NCBI RefSeq assembly: GCF_003261575.2
Contig: NZ_CP036175.1
Span: 5,146,001-5,210,000, forward strand
Source: Klebsiella huaxiensis
Lineage (GTDB): Bacteria; Pseudomonadota; Gammaproteobacteria; Enterobacterales; Enterobacteriaceae
Length of the DNA stretch: 64,000 bases
Direction of reading: 5' to 3'
Part shown: one piece after another, positions 7,790-16,898 of the stretch
Layout: the number at the start of each line of letters is the position of its first letter
Position numbering within the stretch: position 1 is the first letter of the stretch
Translations under genes and position numbers: made by a program
Notes under the pieces: generated by a model
Seen by the model: the letters and a program-made list of their open reading frames with translations, nothing else
What the model was told of the DNA's origin: nothing
Databases searched by the model: none

Positions 7790-8472
7790 TCCGATTGTTC
7801 TCCATAGGCTGAATAAATATTCAGCTCCTTCATTCCCTGTGCACTATTAATCCAGGCATACATCTCTGCATTACTGCGCAAAGACAAACGGCGCATCGCA
7901 CTATTTTTTTGCGCGCTTATGGTTTTATTACTTTTTTTCAATAACGCAGCAATTTGATTAATTCCCCACCCTTTGGCAAGAAGCCTCAGGACCTTACGCT
8001 CAGAAAGCGTAAGAATGACCAACTTTTGCTGCTCTTCGCCAATATTCGCCATCTCTGGTGAGAATAAGGTCTGACTAATTCTCTCGGCGGCAAGGCCACC
8101 AGCACGAACGACTTCAATTAAACGCTTCACTGGTTCGCTATCAGATATTAATGTACTTTCAGGCCGCATTAATAACTCAACAGCTAATGGGAAGCAGGCG
8201 CTACCAACCATAAAGACCCAGTGTATATCCCTGTACTGAGTCATTAAAGAATAGTAATGTTCACAAATATTTCTTGGCTGCTCAATTTCGCCAGATAAAT
8301 CGGCGATAACCAACACTGCGCGACGTAATTGAAGTAGGGTTAACTCGTCCTGGGAACGACAAAAACTCAGTTCATAATCAGGGAGATGCTCCCCAACGAT
8401 TGCTTTCAATCCGGACTGCATGACCGGTATCCTGCTGATAATGATGCCGAACTTACCCTGTCCTGGTAACAT
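7750..8472 (-). CDS. yjjQ: LuxR-type regulator YjjQ
   Basis: YjjQ is a repressor of flagellar and other surface genes in E. coli. It has a degenerate receiver-like N-terminal half and a C-terminal LuxR DNA-binding domain (LSERKVLRLLAKGWGINQIA, then KSNKTISAQKNSAMRRL). The 240 residues match the E. coli length, and the start MLPGQGKFGIIISRIPVMQSGLK is conserved and preceded by GGAGGG. It is the first gene of the yjjQ-bglJ operon. The 281 bp upstream are non-coding and A+T-rich with no recognisable site, consistent with H-NS silencing. Confidence 0.88.
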   Translation of the reverse strand: MLPGQGKFGIIISRIPVMQSGLKAIVGEHLPDYELSFCRSQDELTLLQLRRAVLVIADLSGEIEQPRNICEHYYSLMTQYRDIHWVFMVGSACFPLAVELLMRPESTLISDSEPVKRLIEVVRAGGLAAERISQTLFSPEMANIGEEQQKLVILTLSERKVLRLLAKGWGINQIAALLKKSNKTISAQKNSAMRRLSLRSNAEMYAWINSAQGMKELNIYSAYGEQSEWKKISQHDMSLS

Positions 8473-8753
8473 AAACCCTCCGCTTCCTGTCGAAGATTCA
8501 CGCCCGGCAGAAAAACAATCAGATAGATAATTGAATAGCCACCCGTATTATTTTGCCAAAGTGAATCTTTATCATCCCTGGCGAGCGCCCTATACCACGC
8601 TCTGAAACCAATTTGTATTATATGGTGAGCAACGTATTACTGCTATCCACGCCAATGATTAACATTAACACAGATAATTTCCAGTAATAAATTAGAAAAG
8701 GTTAAAACCTTCGTTAGAAGCGCTAACTTAAGACAAATTAAATAAAGAAATAT

Positions 8754-9623
8754 TTATTTTATTTTTTTCCTAAATGCTTTAGGCGATTCACCGCTATAGC
8801 GACGAAAGAAACGAGAGAAATAGGCTGCATCAGTAAATCCTAAATAATCAGAAAGTTGAGCAATGGTCATGCTGGTGTATTGCAGATTGCGACGAGCCTC
8901 AAGCATCAACCTTTGGTGTAAAACACCAAGGGCACTGCAGCCATAAAATTCACGGCACAAATAATTCAAGTGCGTCACAGATAGCCCCACTAGCCTGGCG
9001 TACTCCGCTAAAGGCATATGCTCACGATAGTGGCTTTCAATAAGACGAGAAAAATGACGCATAACGCTACGTTTGCGTTCCGCTTTGTCCTCCGTAACCG
9101 GCGTCGGGAGATACTGCCGATTTAACCACACCAGCAGCGCCCCCAATAGAGAATGCAGCATCATCTCGCGCGCATCGTGATCCTCGCAATACTCTTCTCG
9201 CAAGGCGGTAAAAAGCGCCCGGATATGGCCCCGGGACTCTTTCACCGACACGCATTGTGGCTGACCGAGTACATCCAACTGACGACCAAACTGGTTTTCA
9301 AAACGTCTGAGCAGCGGTAGCGCCAGTGACAAAACGTATCCTTCCGTCCCCGGAGAAAACCGAAACCCGTGAATACAAAGCGCAGGAACAACCTGAATGC
9401 AGGATTCAGTCATCACAGTGGTTGCCCCTTCGATTTCGATTTCTGCCCGCCCTTTATGCAGGTAAAGCAGCTGTACCAGCTCAGCATGCTGATGCACACG
9501 GATATGCCACTCATACAGACGACTACGCTGAAGTATCGATTCGCAGTGCAGGAGGTCGGGAGTTGGCCAGCCGTGATCTTCGCCATACAGTTTAAAAACG
9601 GGAACGGTTTTCGCTGCCTGCAT
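8754..9623 (-). CDS. AraC-family regulator next to pobA (PobR-like)
   Basis: This AraC/XylS activator has an N-terminal cupin-like effector domain (HQHAELVQLLYLHKGRAEIEI, about residues 45-65) and a C-terminal double helix-turn-helix ending in the signature DAAYFSRFFRRYSGESPKAFR. It follows pobA by 21 bp on the same strand and is preceded by AGGAGG, so it is cotranscribed with pobA. AraC-type PobR proteins activate pobA in response to 4-hydroxybenzoate, and that role is inferred here from position. It also resembles HpaA, the 4-hydroxyphenylacetate activator encoded at 46.6 kb. Confidence 0.85.
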   Translation of the reverse strand: MQAAKTVPVFKLYGEDHGWPTPDLLHCESILQRSRLYEWHIRVHQHAELVQLLYLHKGRAEIEIEGATTVMTESCIQVVPALCIHGFRFSPGTEGYVLSLALPLLRRFENQFGRQLDVLGQPQCVSVKESRGHIRALFTALREEYCEDHDAREMMLHSLLGALLVWLNRQYLPTPVTEDKAERKRSVMRHFSRLIESHYREHMPLAEYARLVGLSVTHLNYLCREFYGCSALGVLHQRLMLEARRNLQYTSMTIAQLSDYLGFTDAAYFSRFFRRYSGESPKAFRKKIK

Positions 9624-9644
9624 GACGCCTCCTGCTCATTTCGC

Positions 9645-10829
9645 TTATGCCACGCGCTCTATCGGCAGACCGACGTAGTTTTCAGCGATAGTGGTGAGCC
9701 CGGCGCGTGATTCAAGATAATAGCGACGATCTGCCGCCTGCATTTTTCTATCAAACTCGCTTTGTTGCGGGAAATCATGCAGCAGGCGAGTCATAAACCA
9801 GCTGAATCGCTCGCCTTTCCACACGCGGTCCAGGGCGAAGCGGGAGTAGCTTGCCAGCAGGTCAGTGCGACCATGGTGGTAATATTCACGTAGGATCCGC
9901 CATAAATAGTTCACATCGGATGCGGCCAGATTTAAGCCTTTCGCTCCGGTCGGCGGAACGATATGCGCCGCATCACCCACCAGAAATAGCCTCCCATATT
10001 GCATGGGTTCCACCACATAACTGCGTAGCGGCGCAATACTCTTTTCAAGTGAGTGACCAGTCACTAACCTGGTAGCCAGCTCATCGGGCAAGCGCAGCTT
10101 CAACTCTTCCCAGAAACGTTCATCAGCCCAGTCATCAACCTTTTCGCTTAGCGGTACCTGTAAATAGTAACGGCTTCGAGTTAGTGAGCGCTGACTACAC
10201 ATTACAAATCCGCGCTCATGATGGGCATAAATCAACTCTGGGTTAACTGGTGGCGTATCAGCCAGTAACCCCAGCCAGCCAAAGGGCCAGACGCTTTCAT
10301 ACTCTTTAAGAACCCCTGACGGGATACTTTGTCGGGAAACGCCGTGAAATCCATCGCAACCAGCAATAAAGTCACACTCGAGGCGAATGCTTTCACCATC
10401 GCTGACAAAAGAGACCGACGGTCGGTCACTTTTCGCATCATTAATAGTGACATCGCTGACGCCATAAATAATCGGTGCTCCGCATTCCGCCCGTGCCGCC
10501 ATTAAATCCCGCGTCACTTCGGTCTGACCGTAAACCATCACACTTTTACCTTCAGTAAGCTCCGTCAGAGCAACCGGCACGCGCTTGCCGTCAAACAAAA
10601 ACTCAACCCCATGATGTACCAGCCCTTCCGTATCCATCCGCCGGGCAGCCCCTGCTTCACGCAGCAAATCCACCGTTCCACTTTCCAGAATCCCCGCGCG
10701 GATCCGCCCCAGCACGTACTCTGGCGTTTGCCGTTCGAGGATGACGGTTTGGATCCCGGCGCGATGTAATAACTGCCCTAACAGCAGCCCGGAAGGACCC
10801 GCTCCGATAATCGCAATCTGTGTTCTCAT
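9645..10829 (-). CDS. pobA: 4-hydroxybenzoate 3-monooxygenase
   Basis: PobA hydroxylates 4-hydroxybenzoate to protocatechuate using NADPH, FAD and oxygen. The 394 residues equal the usual length. The FAD-binding GxGxxG motif is IIGAGPSGLLLGQLL at the N-terminus. The second FAD motif GRLFLVGDAAHIVPPTGAKG lies near residue 280, and the DG fingerprint is GCDGFHGVSR near residue 160. The ATG at 10829 follows GAGGTGG. Genes for ring cleavage of protocatechuate are not in the window, so they must lie elsewhere. pobA and its regulator interrupt the yjjQ-yjjP neighbourhood found in E. coli, which suggests an insertion in this lineage or a loss in E. coli. Confidence 0.96.
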   Translation of the reverse strand: MRTQIAIIGAGPSGLLLGQLLHRAGIQTVILERQTPEYVLGRIRAGILESGTVDLLREAGAARRMDTEGLVHHGVEFLFDGKRVPVALTELTEGKSVMVYGQTEVTRDLMAARAECGAPIIYGVSDVTINDAKSDRPSVSFVSDGESIRLECDFIAGCDGFHGVSRQSIPSGVLKEYESVWPFGWLGLLADTPPVNPELIYAHHERGFVMCSQRSLTRSRYYLQVPLSEKVDDWADERFWEELKLRLPDELATRLVTGHSLEKSIAPLRSYVVEPMQYGRLFLVGDAAHIVPPTGAKGLNLAASDVNYLWRILREYYHHGRTDLLASYSRFALDRVWKGERFSWFMTRLLHDFPQQSEFDRKMQAADRRYYLESRAGLTTIAENYVGLPIERVA

Positions 10830-11112
10830 AGGGCCACCTCAACATGGTTAATTATTTGTTTGTTTTTTGTTTATTAAAAGTTCCAATTTGCATTTTTGAT
10901 AAGTCTGAGGGGAAAAAGAAGGGAGAATCTGGCGCAAAAATTGTACTTTTCACCAATCTTGCGAAAGTGTGGCAGAGTTCAAATTATCAGCAGCCAGCGA
11001 AGCGGGTGATTTTTTACACATTGTTTGATCCTGACCGCTCAGATAAAACAAGACTTCAGGTAAAAGTATCGCCAGACACTCTGGTATTGGGCATCACGGA
11101 CAGTAGGTATTT

Positions 11113-11889
11113 ATGCAAGCAGACAGGGCAACCCAGCGCGCAATAACGCGATTGTGCATTCAATGTGGTCTTTTCTTATTACAACACGGCGCAGAGAGCG
11201 CACTGGTTGAAGAGCTTTCAACACGTTTAGGCCGGGCGTTGGGTATGGATAGCGTTGAAAGCGCGATTTCCTCTAACGCGATCGTGCTCACAACAATAAA
11301 GGATGGCGAATGCCTGACGTCAACGCGAAAAAATACCGATCGCGGTATTAACATGCACGTTGTCACGGAGGTTCAGCATATTGTCATCATGGCGGAGCAT
11401 AAGTTACTGGATTATAAAGATGTTGAAAAACGCTTTGCTCAAATCAAACCGCTGCGCTATCCGCGCTGGTTGCTGGTTGTCATGGTTGGTCTCTCCTGCG
11501 CCTGCTTCTGCAAACTCAATAACGGCGGCTGGGATGGTGCTCTCGTTACCTTTTGCGCCAGTTCAGTAGCAATGTATATTCGCCAGTTGTTAACCCATCG
11601 CTCAATGCATCCGCAGATTAACTTCTGCCTTACTGCCTTTGTGGCGACCACAATTTCTGGGCTAATGCTGCGCCTGCCTATTTTCGCCACGACACCGACG
11701 GTAGCAATGGCCGCCAGCGTGCTATTGCTGGTACCCGGCTTCCCGCTGATTAACTCCGTTGCCGACATGTTTAAAGGGCATATCAATACCGGCCTTGCCC
11801 GCTGGGCTATCGCCAGTCTGCTCACCCTCGCCACCTGTATTGGCGTGGTAATGGCAATGACGATGTGGGGGTTACGCGGATGGGCATAA
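11113..11889 (+). CDS. yjjP: Succinate exporter subunit YjjP
   Basis: YjjP is the larger part of the two-component ThrE-type exporter YjjPB, reported in E. coli to export succinate. It has a soluble N-terminal domain of about 110 residues (ThrE N-domain: TRLCIQCGLFLLQHGAESALVEE) followed by about five membrane segments. The 258 residues are close to the E. coli length. I use the ATG at 11113; the longer open frame further upstream (10844-11146) is in another frame and is not coding. The gene overlaps yjjB by 10 bp, so translation is coupled. The 283 bp between pobA and yjjP contain the two divergent promoters and nothing else recognisable. Confidence 0.92.
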   Translation: MQADRATQRAITRLCIQCGLFLLQHGAESALVEELSTRLGRALGMDSVESAISSNAIVLTTIKDGECLTSTRKNTDRGINMHVVTEVQHIVIMAEHKLLDYKDVEKRFAQIKPLRYPRWLLVVMVGLSCACFCKLNNGGWDGALVTFCASSVAMYIRQLLTHRSMHPQINFCLTAFVATTISGLMLRLPIFATTPTVAMAASVLLLVPGFPLINSVADMFKGHINTGLARWAIASLLTLATCIGVVMAMTMWGLRGWA

Positions 11890-12353
11890 TCATGTATCTC
11901 TTTGCCCTGCTGCAGGATATGGCCCTGGCCGCTATTCCCGCCGTTGGCTTCGCCATGGTATTTAACGTACCGCAGCGCGCGCTGCGTTGGTGTGCTTTGT
12001 TGGGTGCCATCGGTCATGGTTCGCGCATGGTGATGATGACGGCAGGCTTTAATATCGAATGGGCAACTTTCCTTGCTGCTCTGCTGGTTGGCTGTATCGG
12101 GATCCAATGGTCCCGTTGGTATCTGGCGCACCCGAAAATTTTCACCGTTGCGGCGGTCATTCCGATGTTCCCCGGTATCTCCGCCTATACTGCGATGATC
12201 TCGGCGGTAAAAATCAGCCATTTTGGTTACTCAGAAGAGATGATGATTATGCTGTTGAGTAACTTTCTCAAAGCATCGTCTATTGTTGGCGCGTTATCTA
12301 TCGGTCTTTCTATTCCAGGGCTTTGGCTGTATCGCAAGCGCCCGCGCGTATAG
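11880..12353 (+). CDS. yjjB: Succinate exporter subunit YjjB
   Basis: YjjB is the small membrane partner of YjjP (ThrE_2 family). From the ATG at 11880 it has 157 residues with four or five hydrophobic segments, including the conserved ALLGAIGHGSRMVMM and MFPGISAYTAMISAVKI stretches. An in-frame ATG at 11865 lies inside yjjP and would add five residues with no match to E. coli YjjB, so I prefer 11880. The C-terminus GLWLYRKRPRV is as in E. coli. It forms one operon with yjjP and is followed by dnaT 109 bp downstream. Confidence 0.92.
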   Translation: MGIIMYLFALLQDMALAAIPAVGFAMVFNVPQRALRWCALLGAIGHGSRMVMMTAGFNIEWATFLAALLVGCIGIQWSRWYLAHPKIFTVAAVIPMFPGISAYTAMISAVKISHFGYSEEMMIMLLSNFLKASSIVGALSIGLSIPGLWLYRKRPRV

Positions 12354-12462
12354 CCGACCGCGCCGCGGGTCACCTGCGGCGCTCCTTCCAGAGCGACCTC
12401 TGTGCTACTATGTGTGCAGTTACCCCCTTTCTATATTAGTTGTTCAGAGTTGAGATTGATTT

Positions 12463-13002
12463 ATGTCTTCACGAATATTAACTACCGATTTTAGCGGTCT
12501 GGATGACTTCATGCAGGATCACGCAGCTGTACTGGCAAAATCGACCAGCGGCGCCGTCGCTGTATTTGCCAACAACGCCCCCGCATTCTATGCGCTGACG
12601 CCGGAGCGTCTGGCGCAATTACTGGAGCTAGAAGCTAAGCTATCGCGACCTAATAACGATATTGCCCTGGACGCACAGTTTTTTGACGAGCCGACGGCGA
12701 CCCCCATTGCCGTACCGATGGGGAAATTCCCGATGTACGCCGACTGGCAACCGGATGCAGACTTTCAGCGCCTGGCCGCGCTGTGGGGCATTGCTCTGAG
12801 CCAGCCGGTCACGCCGGAAGAACTGGCCGCATTTGTCGCTTACTGGCAGGCGGAAGGTAAAGTCTTTCATCATGTCCAGTGGCAGCAGAAGTTGGCGCGC
12901 AGCGTGCAGATTGGCAGAGCCAGCAACGGCGGCCAGCCGCGACGCGACGTCAACGCGATTAGCGAACCTGATAACCATATTCCACGAGGATTCCGAGGAT
13001 GA
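12463..13002 (+). CDS. dnaT: Primosomal protein DnaT
   Basis: DnaT (protein i) acts in replication restart: it joins the PriA-PriB-DNA complex and helps hand DnaB helicase from DnaC onto the fork. The 179 residues match the E. coli length. The N-terminal oligomerisation half (SSRILTTDFSGLDDFMQDHAAVLAKSTS) and the C-terminal DNA-binding half (FVAYWQAEGKVFHHVQWQQKLARSVQ) are both conserved. The stop overlaps the region just before dnaC, the standard dnaTC operon. Confidence 0.96.
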   Translation: MSSRILTTDFSGLDDFMQDHAAVLAKSTSGAVAVFANNAPAFYALTPERLAQLLELEAKLSRPNNDIALDAQFFDEPTATPIAVPMGKFPMYADWQPDADFQRLAALWGIALSQPVTPEELAAFVAYWQAEGKVFHHVQWQQKLARSVQIGRASNGGQPRRDVNAISEPDNHIPRGFRG

Positions 13003-13004
13003 GC

Positions 13005-13742
13005 ATGAAAAATGTCGGCGATTTAATGAAGCGCCTGCAAAAGATGATGCCAGCCCATGTCGAACCCGCGTTTAAGACAGGTGAAGAGCTACTGGCATGG
13101 CAAAAAGAACAAGGTAAGCTGCGTTCGGAAGCGCTGGAGCGTGAAAACCGCGCCATGAAAATGCAGCGAACGTTTAACCGCTCCGGTATCCGCCCACTCC
13201 ACCAGAACTGCTCTCTGGATAACTACCGGGTGGAATGTGAAGGCCAGATGATTGCGCTGTCCAGAGCACGCCAGTATGTCGAGGAATTCGACGGTAATAT
13301 CGCCAGCTTCATTTTCTCCGGTAAACCTGGCACCGGTAAAAATCACCTCGCCGCCGCCATCTGCAATGAGCTGCTACTGCGGGGTAAGTCGGTGTTGATC
13401 ATTACCGTCGCCGATATTATGTCCGCGATGAAAGATACGTTCGGCAATCGGGAAACCAGCGAAGAGCAGCTTCTCACCGACCTGAGCAAGGTCGATTTAC
13501 TGGTAATAGACGAAATCGGTATGCAAACGGAGTCACGCTACGAGAAAGTCATTATTAACCAGATTGTCGATCGTCGATCCTCGTCAAAACGCCCTACCGG
13601 TATGCTGACTAACAGCACCATGGATGAGATGAATAAACTCCTTGGCGAGCGCGTTATGGACCGTATGCGGCTGGGCAACAGCCTGTGGGTTAATTTCAAC
13701 TGGGACAGCTATCGCGATCGCGTGACCGGAAAAGAGTATTAA
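13005..13742 (+). CDS. dnaC: DNA helicase loader DnaC
   Basis: DnaC is an AAA+ ATPase that loads the DnaB helicase at oriC and at restarted forks. The first 50 or so residues bind DnaB. The Walker A motif SGKPGTGKNHLA is near residue 100 and Walker B LLVIDEIG near residue 165. The unusual asparagine after the Walker lysine is the normal DnaC state. I start at the ATG at 13005 (MKNVGDLMKRLQ), which gives the E. coli length of 245 residues. An ATG two codons earlier at 12999 overlaps the dnaT stop and is possible. dnaC is cotranscribed with dnaT. Confidence 0.95.
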   Translation: MKNVGDLMKRLQKMMPAHVEPAFKTGEELLAWQKEQGKLRSEALERENRAMKMQRTFNRSGIRPLHQNCSLDNYRVECEGQMIALSRARQYVEEFDGNIASFIFSGKPGTGKNHLAAAICNELLLRGKSVLIITVADIMSAMKDTFGNRETSEEQLLTDLSKVDLLVIDEIGMQTESRYEKVIINQIVDRRSSSKRPTGMLTNSTMDEMNKLLGERVMDRMRLGNSLWVNFNWDSYRDRVTGKEY

Positions 13743-13807
13743 GATATTTCTGAACACGGCCAGCGTTATAATCATGGAATTATTCAGTCACGGCGAAGAG
13801 TACGTCT

Positions 13808-14302
13808 ATGAAATCTGCAAAAACGTTGTTCCGCACAGCGATAGTGGCTAGTGCTTTACTGGCCTTTGGCGCTCACGCCACCTCCTGGCAGGATTCTCTT
13901 TCCAGCGCCGCTAACCAGCTCAGCAGCCAGAACGGTAGCCAGCAAAGCGGCGGCATGTCGCTCTCCTCGCTCACCGGATTGCTAAACGGCGGGAGCCAAT
14001 CTCTGACCTCCAGCAGCATGAACAATGCCGCCGGGATTATGTCTTATTGCGCAAAACAGAAGCTGGCTTCGGTAACGAATACCGAAAACATCAAAAATCA
14101 GGTTCTGGATAAGCTGGGCCTCAGCACGCCGGAAAAGCAAAAAGAGGACACCAATTACCTTGATGGCCTTCAGGGGCTGTTGAGTAGTAAAGACGGCCAG
14201 CAGCTAAATTTAAATAACCTTGGCAGCAGCCCGCTGGCGGAGAAAGTGAAAACTAAAGCCTGCGATCTGGTATTAAAACAGGGCGTTAGCTTCCTCTCCT
14301 GA
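13808..14302 (+). CDS. yjjA: Secreted DUF2501 protein YjjA
   Basis: YjjA is a periplasmic protein of unknown function. The 164 residues start with a clear signal peptide (MKSAKTLFRTAIVASALLAFGAHA, cleavage after AHA). A serine/glutamine-rich stretch follows and then the conserved DUF2501 core, with two cysteines (SYCAKQKL and KACDLVLKQ) that may form a disulfide. It lies 65 bp after dnaC, in the same order as E. coli. No enzymatic motif is visible. Confidence 0.9.
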   Translation: MKSAKTLFRTAIVASALLAFGAHATSWQDSLSSAANQLSSQNGSQQSGGMSLSSLTGLLNGGSQSLTSSSMNNAAGIMSYCAKQKLASVTNTENIKNQVLDKLGLSTPEKQKEDTNYLDGLQGLLSSKDGQQLNLNNLGSSPLAEKVKTKACDLVLKQGVSFLS

Positions 14303-14559
14303 TCCCCTCTCTAAATGCCGCGTTTGGCACTTTAGTCTCGCCAGCGCGGCCGCAATGCTGATTTTTTAACATCTCTACCCCTTGAGCCCCTTTCATAAAG
14401 GATGTGAGGCGAGTCAAAAACGGCGATTTCTAAACCAATTCTGAACCACAGCACAAATTCATGACGATACAATTGCGGCGATATGGCGCTGCAATTACAG
14501 TGTAGCGTGAAAAAAGATCTATCTGGCCAGCCGACAACTGGCGTGAATGAGGATGAGCT

Positions 14560-16851
14560 GTGTCAGAGTTGTTATCCATCGCCCTGTTTCTTGCTTCGGT
14601 GATGATTTACGCATTAAAAGCCGGTCGTAATACCTGGTGGTTCGCCGCCACGCTCACGGTGCTGGGCCTGTTTGTTATTTTAAATATTACCCTCTACGCC
14701 AGCGATTACTTCACCGGCGACGGTATCAATGACGCGGTACTCTATACGTTGACTAACAGTCTGACGGGCGCAGGCGTGAGCAAGTATATTCTGCCAGGCG
14801 TTGGGCTGGTTGTGGCGCTGGTTGCGGTATTCGGCGCGCTCGGCTGGGTGCTTCGCCGCCGCCGTCATCATCCTCATCATTTTGGTTACAGCCTCGTCGC
14901 GCTGGTTCTGGCACTGGCCTCGGTGGATGCCAGCCCTGCCTTCCGCCAGATTAGCGAGCTGGTCAAATCCCAGTCCCGCGATGGCGATCCGGATTTTGTG
15001 GCTTACTATAAAGAACCGTCGAAAAGCATTGCTAACCCAAAACTGAATCTGGTGTACATCTACGGCGAAAGCCTTGAACGCACTTATTTTGACAACGACG
15101 CGTTCCCCAATCTGACGCCAGAACTCGGCAAACTCAAAAGCGAGGGGCTGGACTTCAGCAATACCACTCAGCTTCCGGGTACCGATTACACTATTGCCGG
15201 AATGGTTGCCTCCCAGTGCGGAATCCCATTGTTTGCGCCGTTCGAAGGTAATGCCTCCGCTTCGGTCTCCAGCTTTTTCCCACAGAATATCTGTCTGGGC
15301 GATATCCTGAAAAACTCCGGTTACGAAAACTACTTCGTCCAGGGAGCCAACCTGCGCTTCGCCGGAAAAGATGTGTTCCTGAAATCTCACGGCTTCGATC
15401 ACCTGTACGGCGCCGAGGAGCTAAAAACGACGGTCGCCGATCCATCCTACCGTAACGACTGGGGCTTCTACGATGATACCGTTCTTGATGAGACCTGGAA
15501 AAAATTCGAAGCGCTTTCGCAATCCGGAAAACGTTTTTCGCTGTTTGCTTTGACGGTTGATACCCATCATCCGGATGGTTTTATCTCCCGTACCTGCCAG
15601 CGTAAAAGCTACGATATGGACGGCAAAAAGAACCTCTCTTTCAGCGCCGTCTCCTGTAGCCAGGAGCATATCGCGGCGTTAATTGAGAAGATTAAAGCCT
15701 CGCCGTGGTTCAAAAATACGGTCATCGTGGTTTCTTCCGATCACCTGGCGATGAAAAACAGCGCCTGGGATTATCTGAACAAACAGGATCGCAGCAACCT
15801 GTTTTTCGTCCTGCGCGGCGATGAACCCCAACAAGATACGCTGGCGGTTAAGCGTAATACCATGGACAACGGCGCGACGGTGCTGGATATCCTCGGCGGC
15901 GATAACTTTATTGGCCTCGGGCGCAGCAGCCTTTCCGGGGAGTCGCTTTCCACCGTGTTCCTCAATATGAAAGAGAAAGTACTGGCGTGGAAGCCCGACG
16001 TCATCCGCCTGTGGAACTTCCCTAAAGAGATGAAGAATTTCACCGTCGATTCGCAGAAGAATATGATTTCCTTCTCCGGCAGTCATTTCCGCCTGCCGCT
16101 ACTGCTGCGGATTTCAGATAAGCGCGTTGAACCGCTGCCGGAAAGCGAATACTCCGCCCCGCTGCGCTTCCAACTGGCCGATTTCGCCCCGCGCGATAAC
16201 TTCGTCTGGGTCGACCGCTGCTACAAGATGGGCCAGCTATGGTCGCCGGAGTTAGCGCTCTCCACCGACTGGTGCGTATCGCAGGGCCAACTGGGCGGTG
16301 AGCAGCAAGTCCAGCGCGTCGACAAAGCCCAGTGGCAAGGCAAGACGGCGTTCAAAGATACCCTGATCGATATGGAGCGCTATAAAGGCAACGTCGATAC
16401 CCTGAAAATTGTCGATAACAACATCCGTTACAAGGCCGACAGCTTTGTCTTCAACGTTGCTGGTGCGCCTGAGGAAGTAAAACAATTCAGCGGTATTTCC
16501 CGCCCGGAATCATGGGGACGTTGGTCCAACGCGCAGCTCGGCAATGAAGTGAAAATTGAATATAAAGAACCGCTGCCGGAGAAATTCGATCTGATCATTA
16601 CCGCCAAAGCCTACGGACCGAACGCTAATAAACCGATTCCGGTACGCGTGGGCAACAGCGAACAAACGCTCACTTTGGCTAATGATGTCACTACAACTAC
16701 CCTGCACTTCGATAATCCATCACGCAGCAGTACGTTAACTATTGCGCCGCCGGATCCGCAGTCGACCAACGAGGGCAATATTCTCGGCCACTCCCCGCGC
16801 CAACTGGGTATCGGCATGGTTGAAATCAAAGTGGTGAAAAACGAAGGATAA
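14560..16851 (+). CDS. opgB: Phosphoglycerol transferase I
   Basis: OpgB (MdoB) transfers phosphoglycerol from phosphatidylglycerol to osmoregulated periplasmic glucans on the outer face of the inner membrane. The 763 residues equal the E. coli length, with a GTG start at 14560. The first 120 residues hold four membrane segments. An alkaline-phosphatase-superfamily catalytic domain follows, with the nucleophile region LPGTDYTIAGM and metal-binding motifs VDTHHPDGF and SSDHLAM. The C-terminal 270 residues form a periplasmic domain. The 257 bp before it contain an inverted repeat (AATTGC/GCAATT near 14470-14489) of unknown meaning. Confidence 0.96.
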   Translation: MSELLSIALFLASVMIYALKAGRNTWWFAATLTVLGLFVILNITLYASDYFTGDGINDAVLYTLTNSLTGAGVSKYILPGVGLVVALVAVFGALGWVLRRRRHHPHHFGYSLVALVLALASVDASPAFRQISELVKSQSRDGDPDFVAYYKEPSKSIANPKLNLVYIYGESLERTYFDNDAFPNLTPELGKLKSEGLDFSNTTQLPGTDYTIAGMVASQCGIPLFAPFEGNASASVSSFFPQNICLGDILKNSGYENYFVQGANLRFAGKDVFLKSHGFDHLYGAEELKTTVADPSYRNDWGFYDDTVLDETWKKFEALSQSGKRFSLFALTVDTHHPDGFISRTCQRKSYDMDGKKNLSFSAVSCSQEHIAALIEKIKASPWFKNTVIVVSSDHLAMKNSAWDYLNKQDRSNLFFVLRGDEPQQDTLAVKRNTMDNGATVLDILGGDNFIGLGRSSLSGESLSTVFLNMKEKVLAWKPDVIRLWNFPKEMKNFTVDSQKNMISFSGSHFRLPLLLRISDKRVEPLPESEYSAPLRFQLADFAPRDNFVWVDRCYKMGQLWSPELALSTDWCVSQGQLGGEQQVQRVDKAQWQGKTAFKDTLIDMERYKGNVDTLKIVDNNIRYKADSFVFNVAGAPEEVKQFSGISRPESWGRWSNAQLGNEVKIEYKEPLPEKFDLIITAKAYGPNANKPIPVRVGNSEQTLTLANDVTTTTLHFDNPSRSSTLTIAPPDPQSTNEGNILGHSPRQLGIGMVEIKVVKNEG

Positions 16852-16864
16852 AACAATCCTGCCC

Positions 16865-16887
16865 GGCGGCCAGCCAGACTGGCCGCC
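16865..16887. terminator. Hairpin between convergent opgB and gfrF
   Basis: GGCGGCCAG and CTGGCCGCC form a perfect 9-bp stem with a 5-nt loop. It lies 13 bp after the opgB stop and 11 bp from the gfrF stop. On the minus strand a T-rich stretch follows about 10 bp later, so it may terminate both units. Confidence 0.65.
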
Positions 16888-16898
16888 ATAGACAAGAT

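Noticed and set aside
10844..11146. 100-residue open frame before yjjP
   Set aside because: It lies in the pobA-yjjP promoter region, overlaps the yjjP start in another frame and resembles no family.
11457..12221. 254-residue open frame antisense to yjjPB
   Set aside because: It is a shadow of the well-conserved yjjP and yjjB frames and has a low-complexity His/Arg-rich composition.
14680..15402. 240-residue open frame antisense to opgB
   Set aside because: opgB is full length and matches E. coli throughout, so the opposite frame is a by-product of codon bias.
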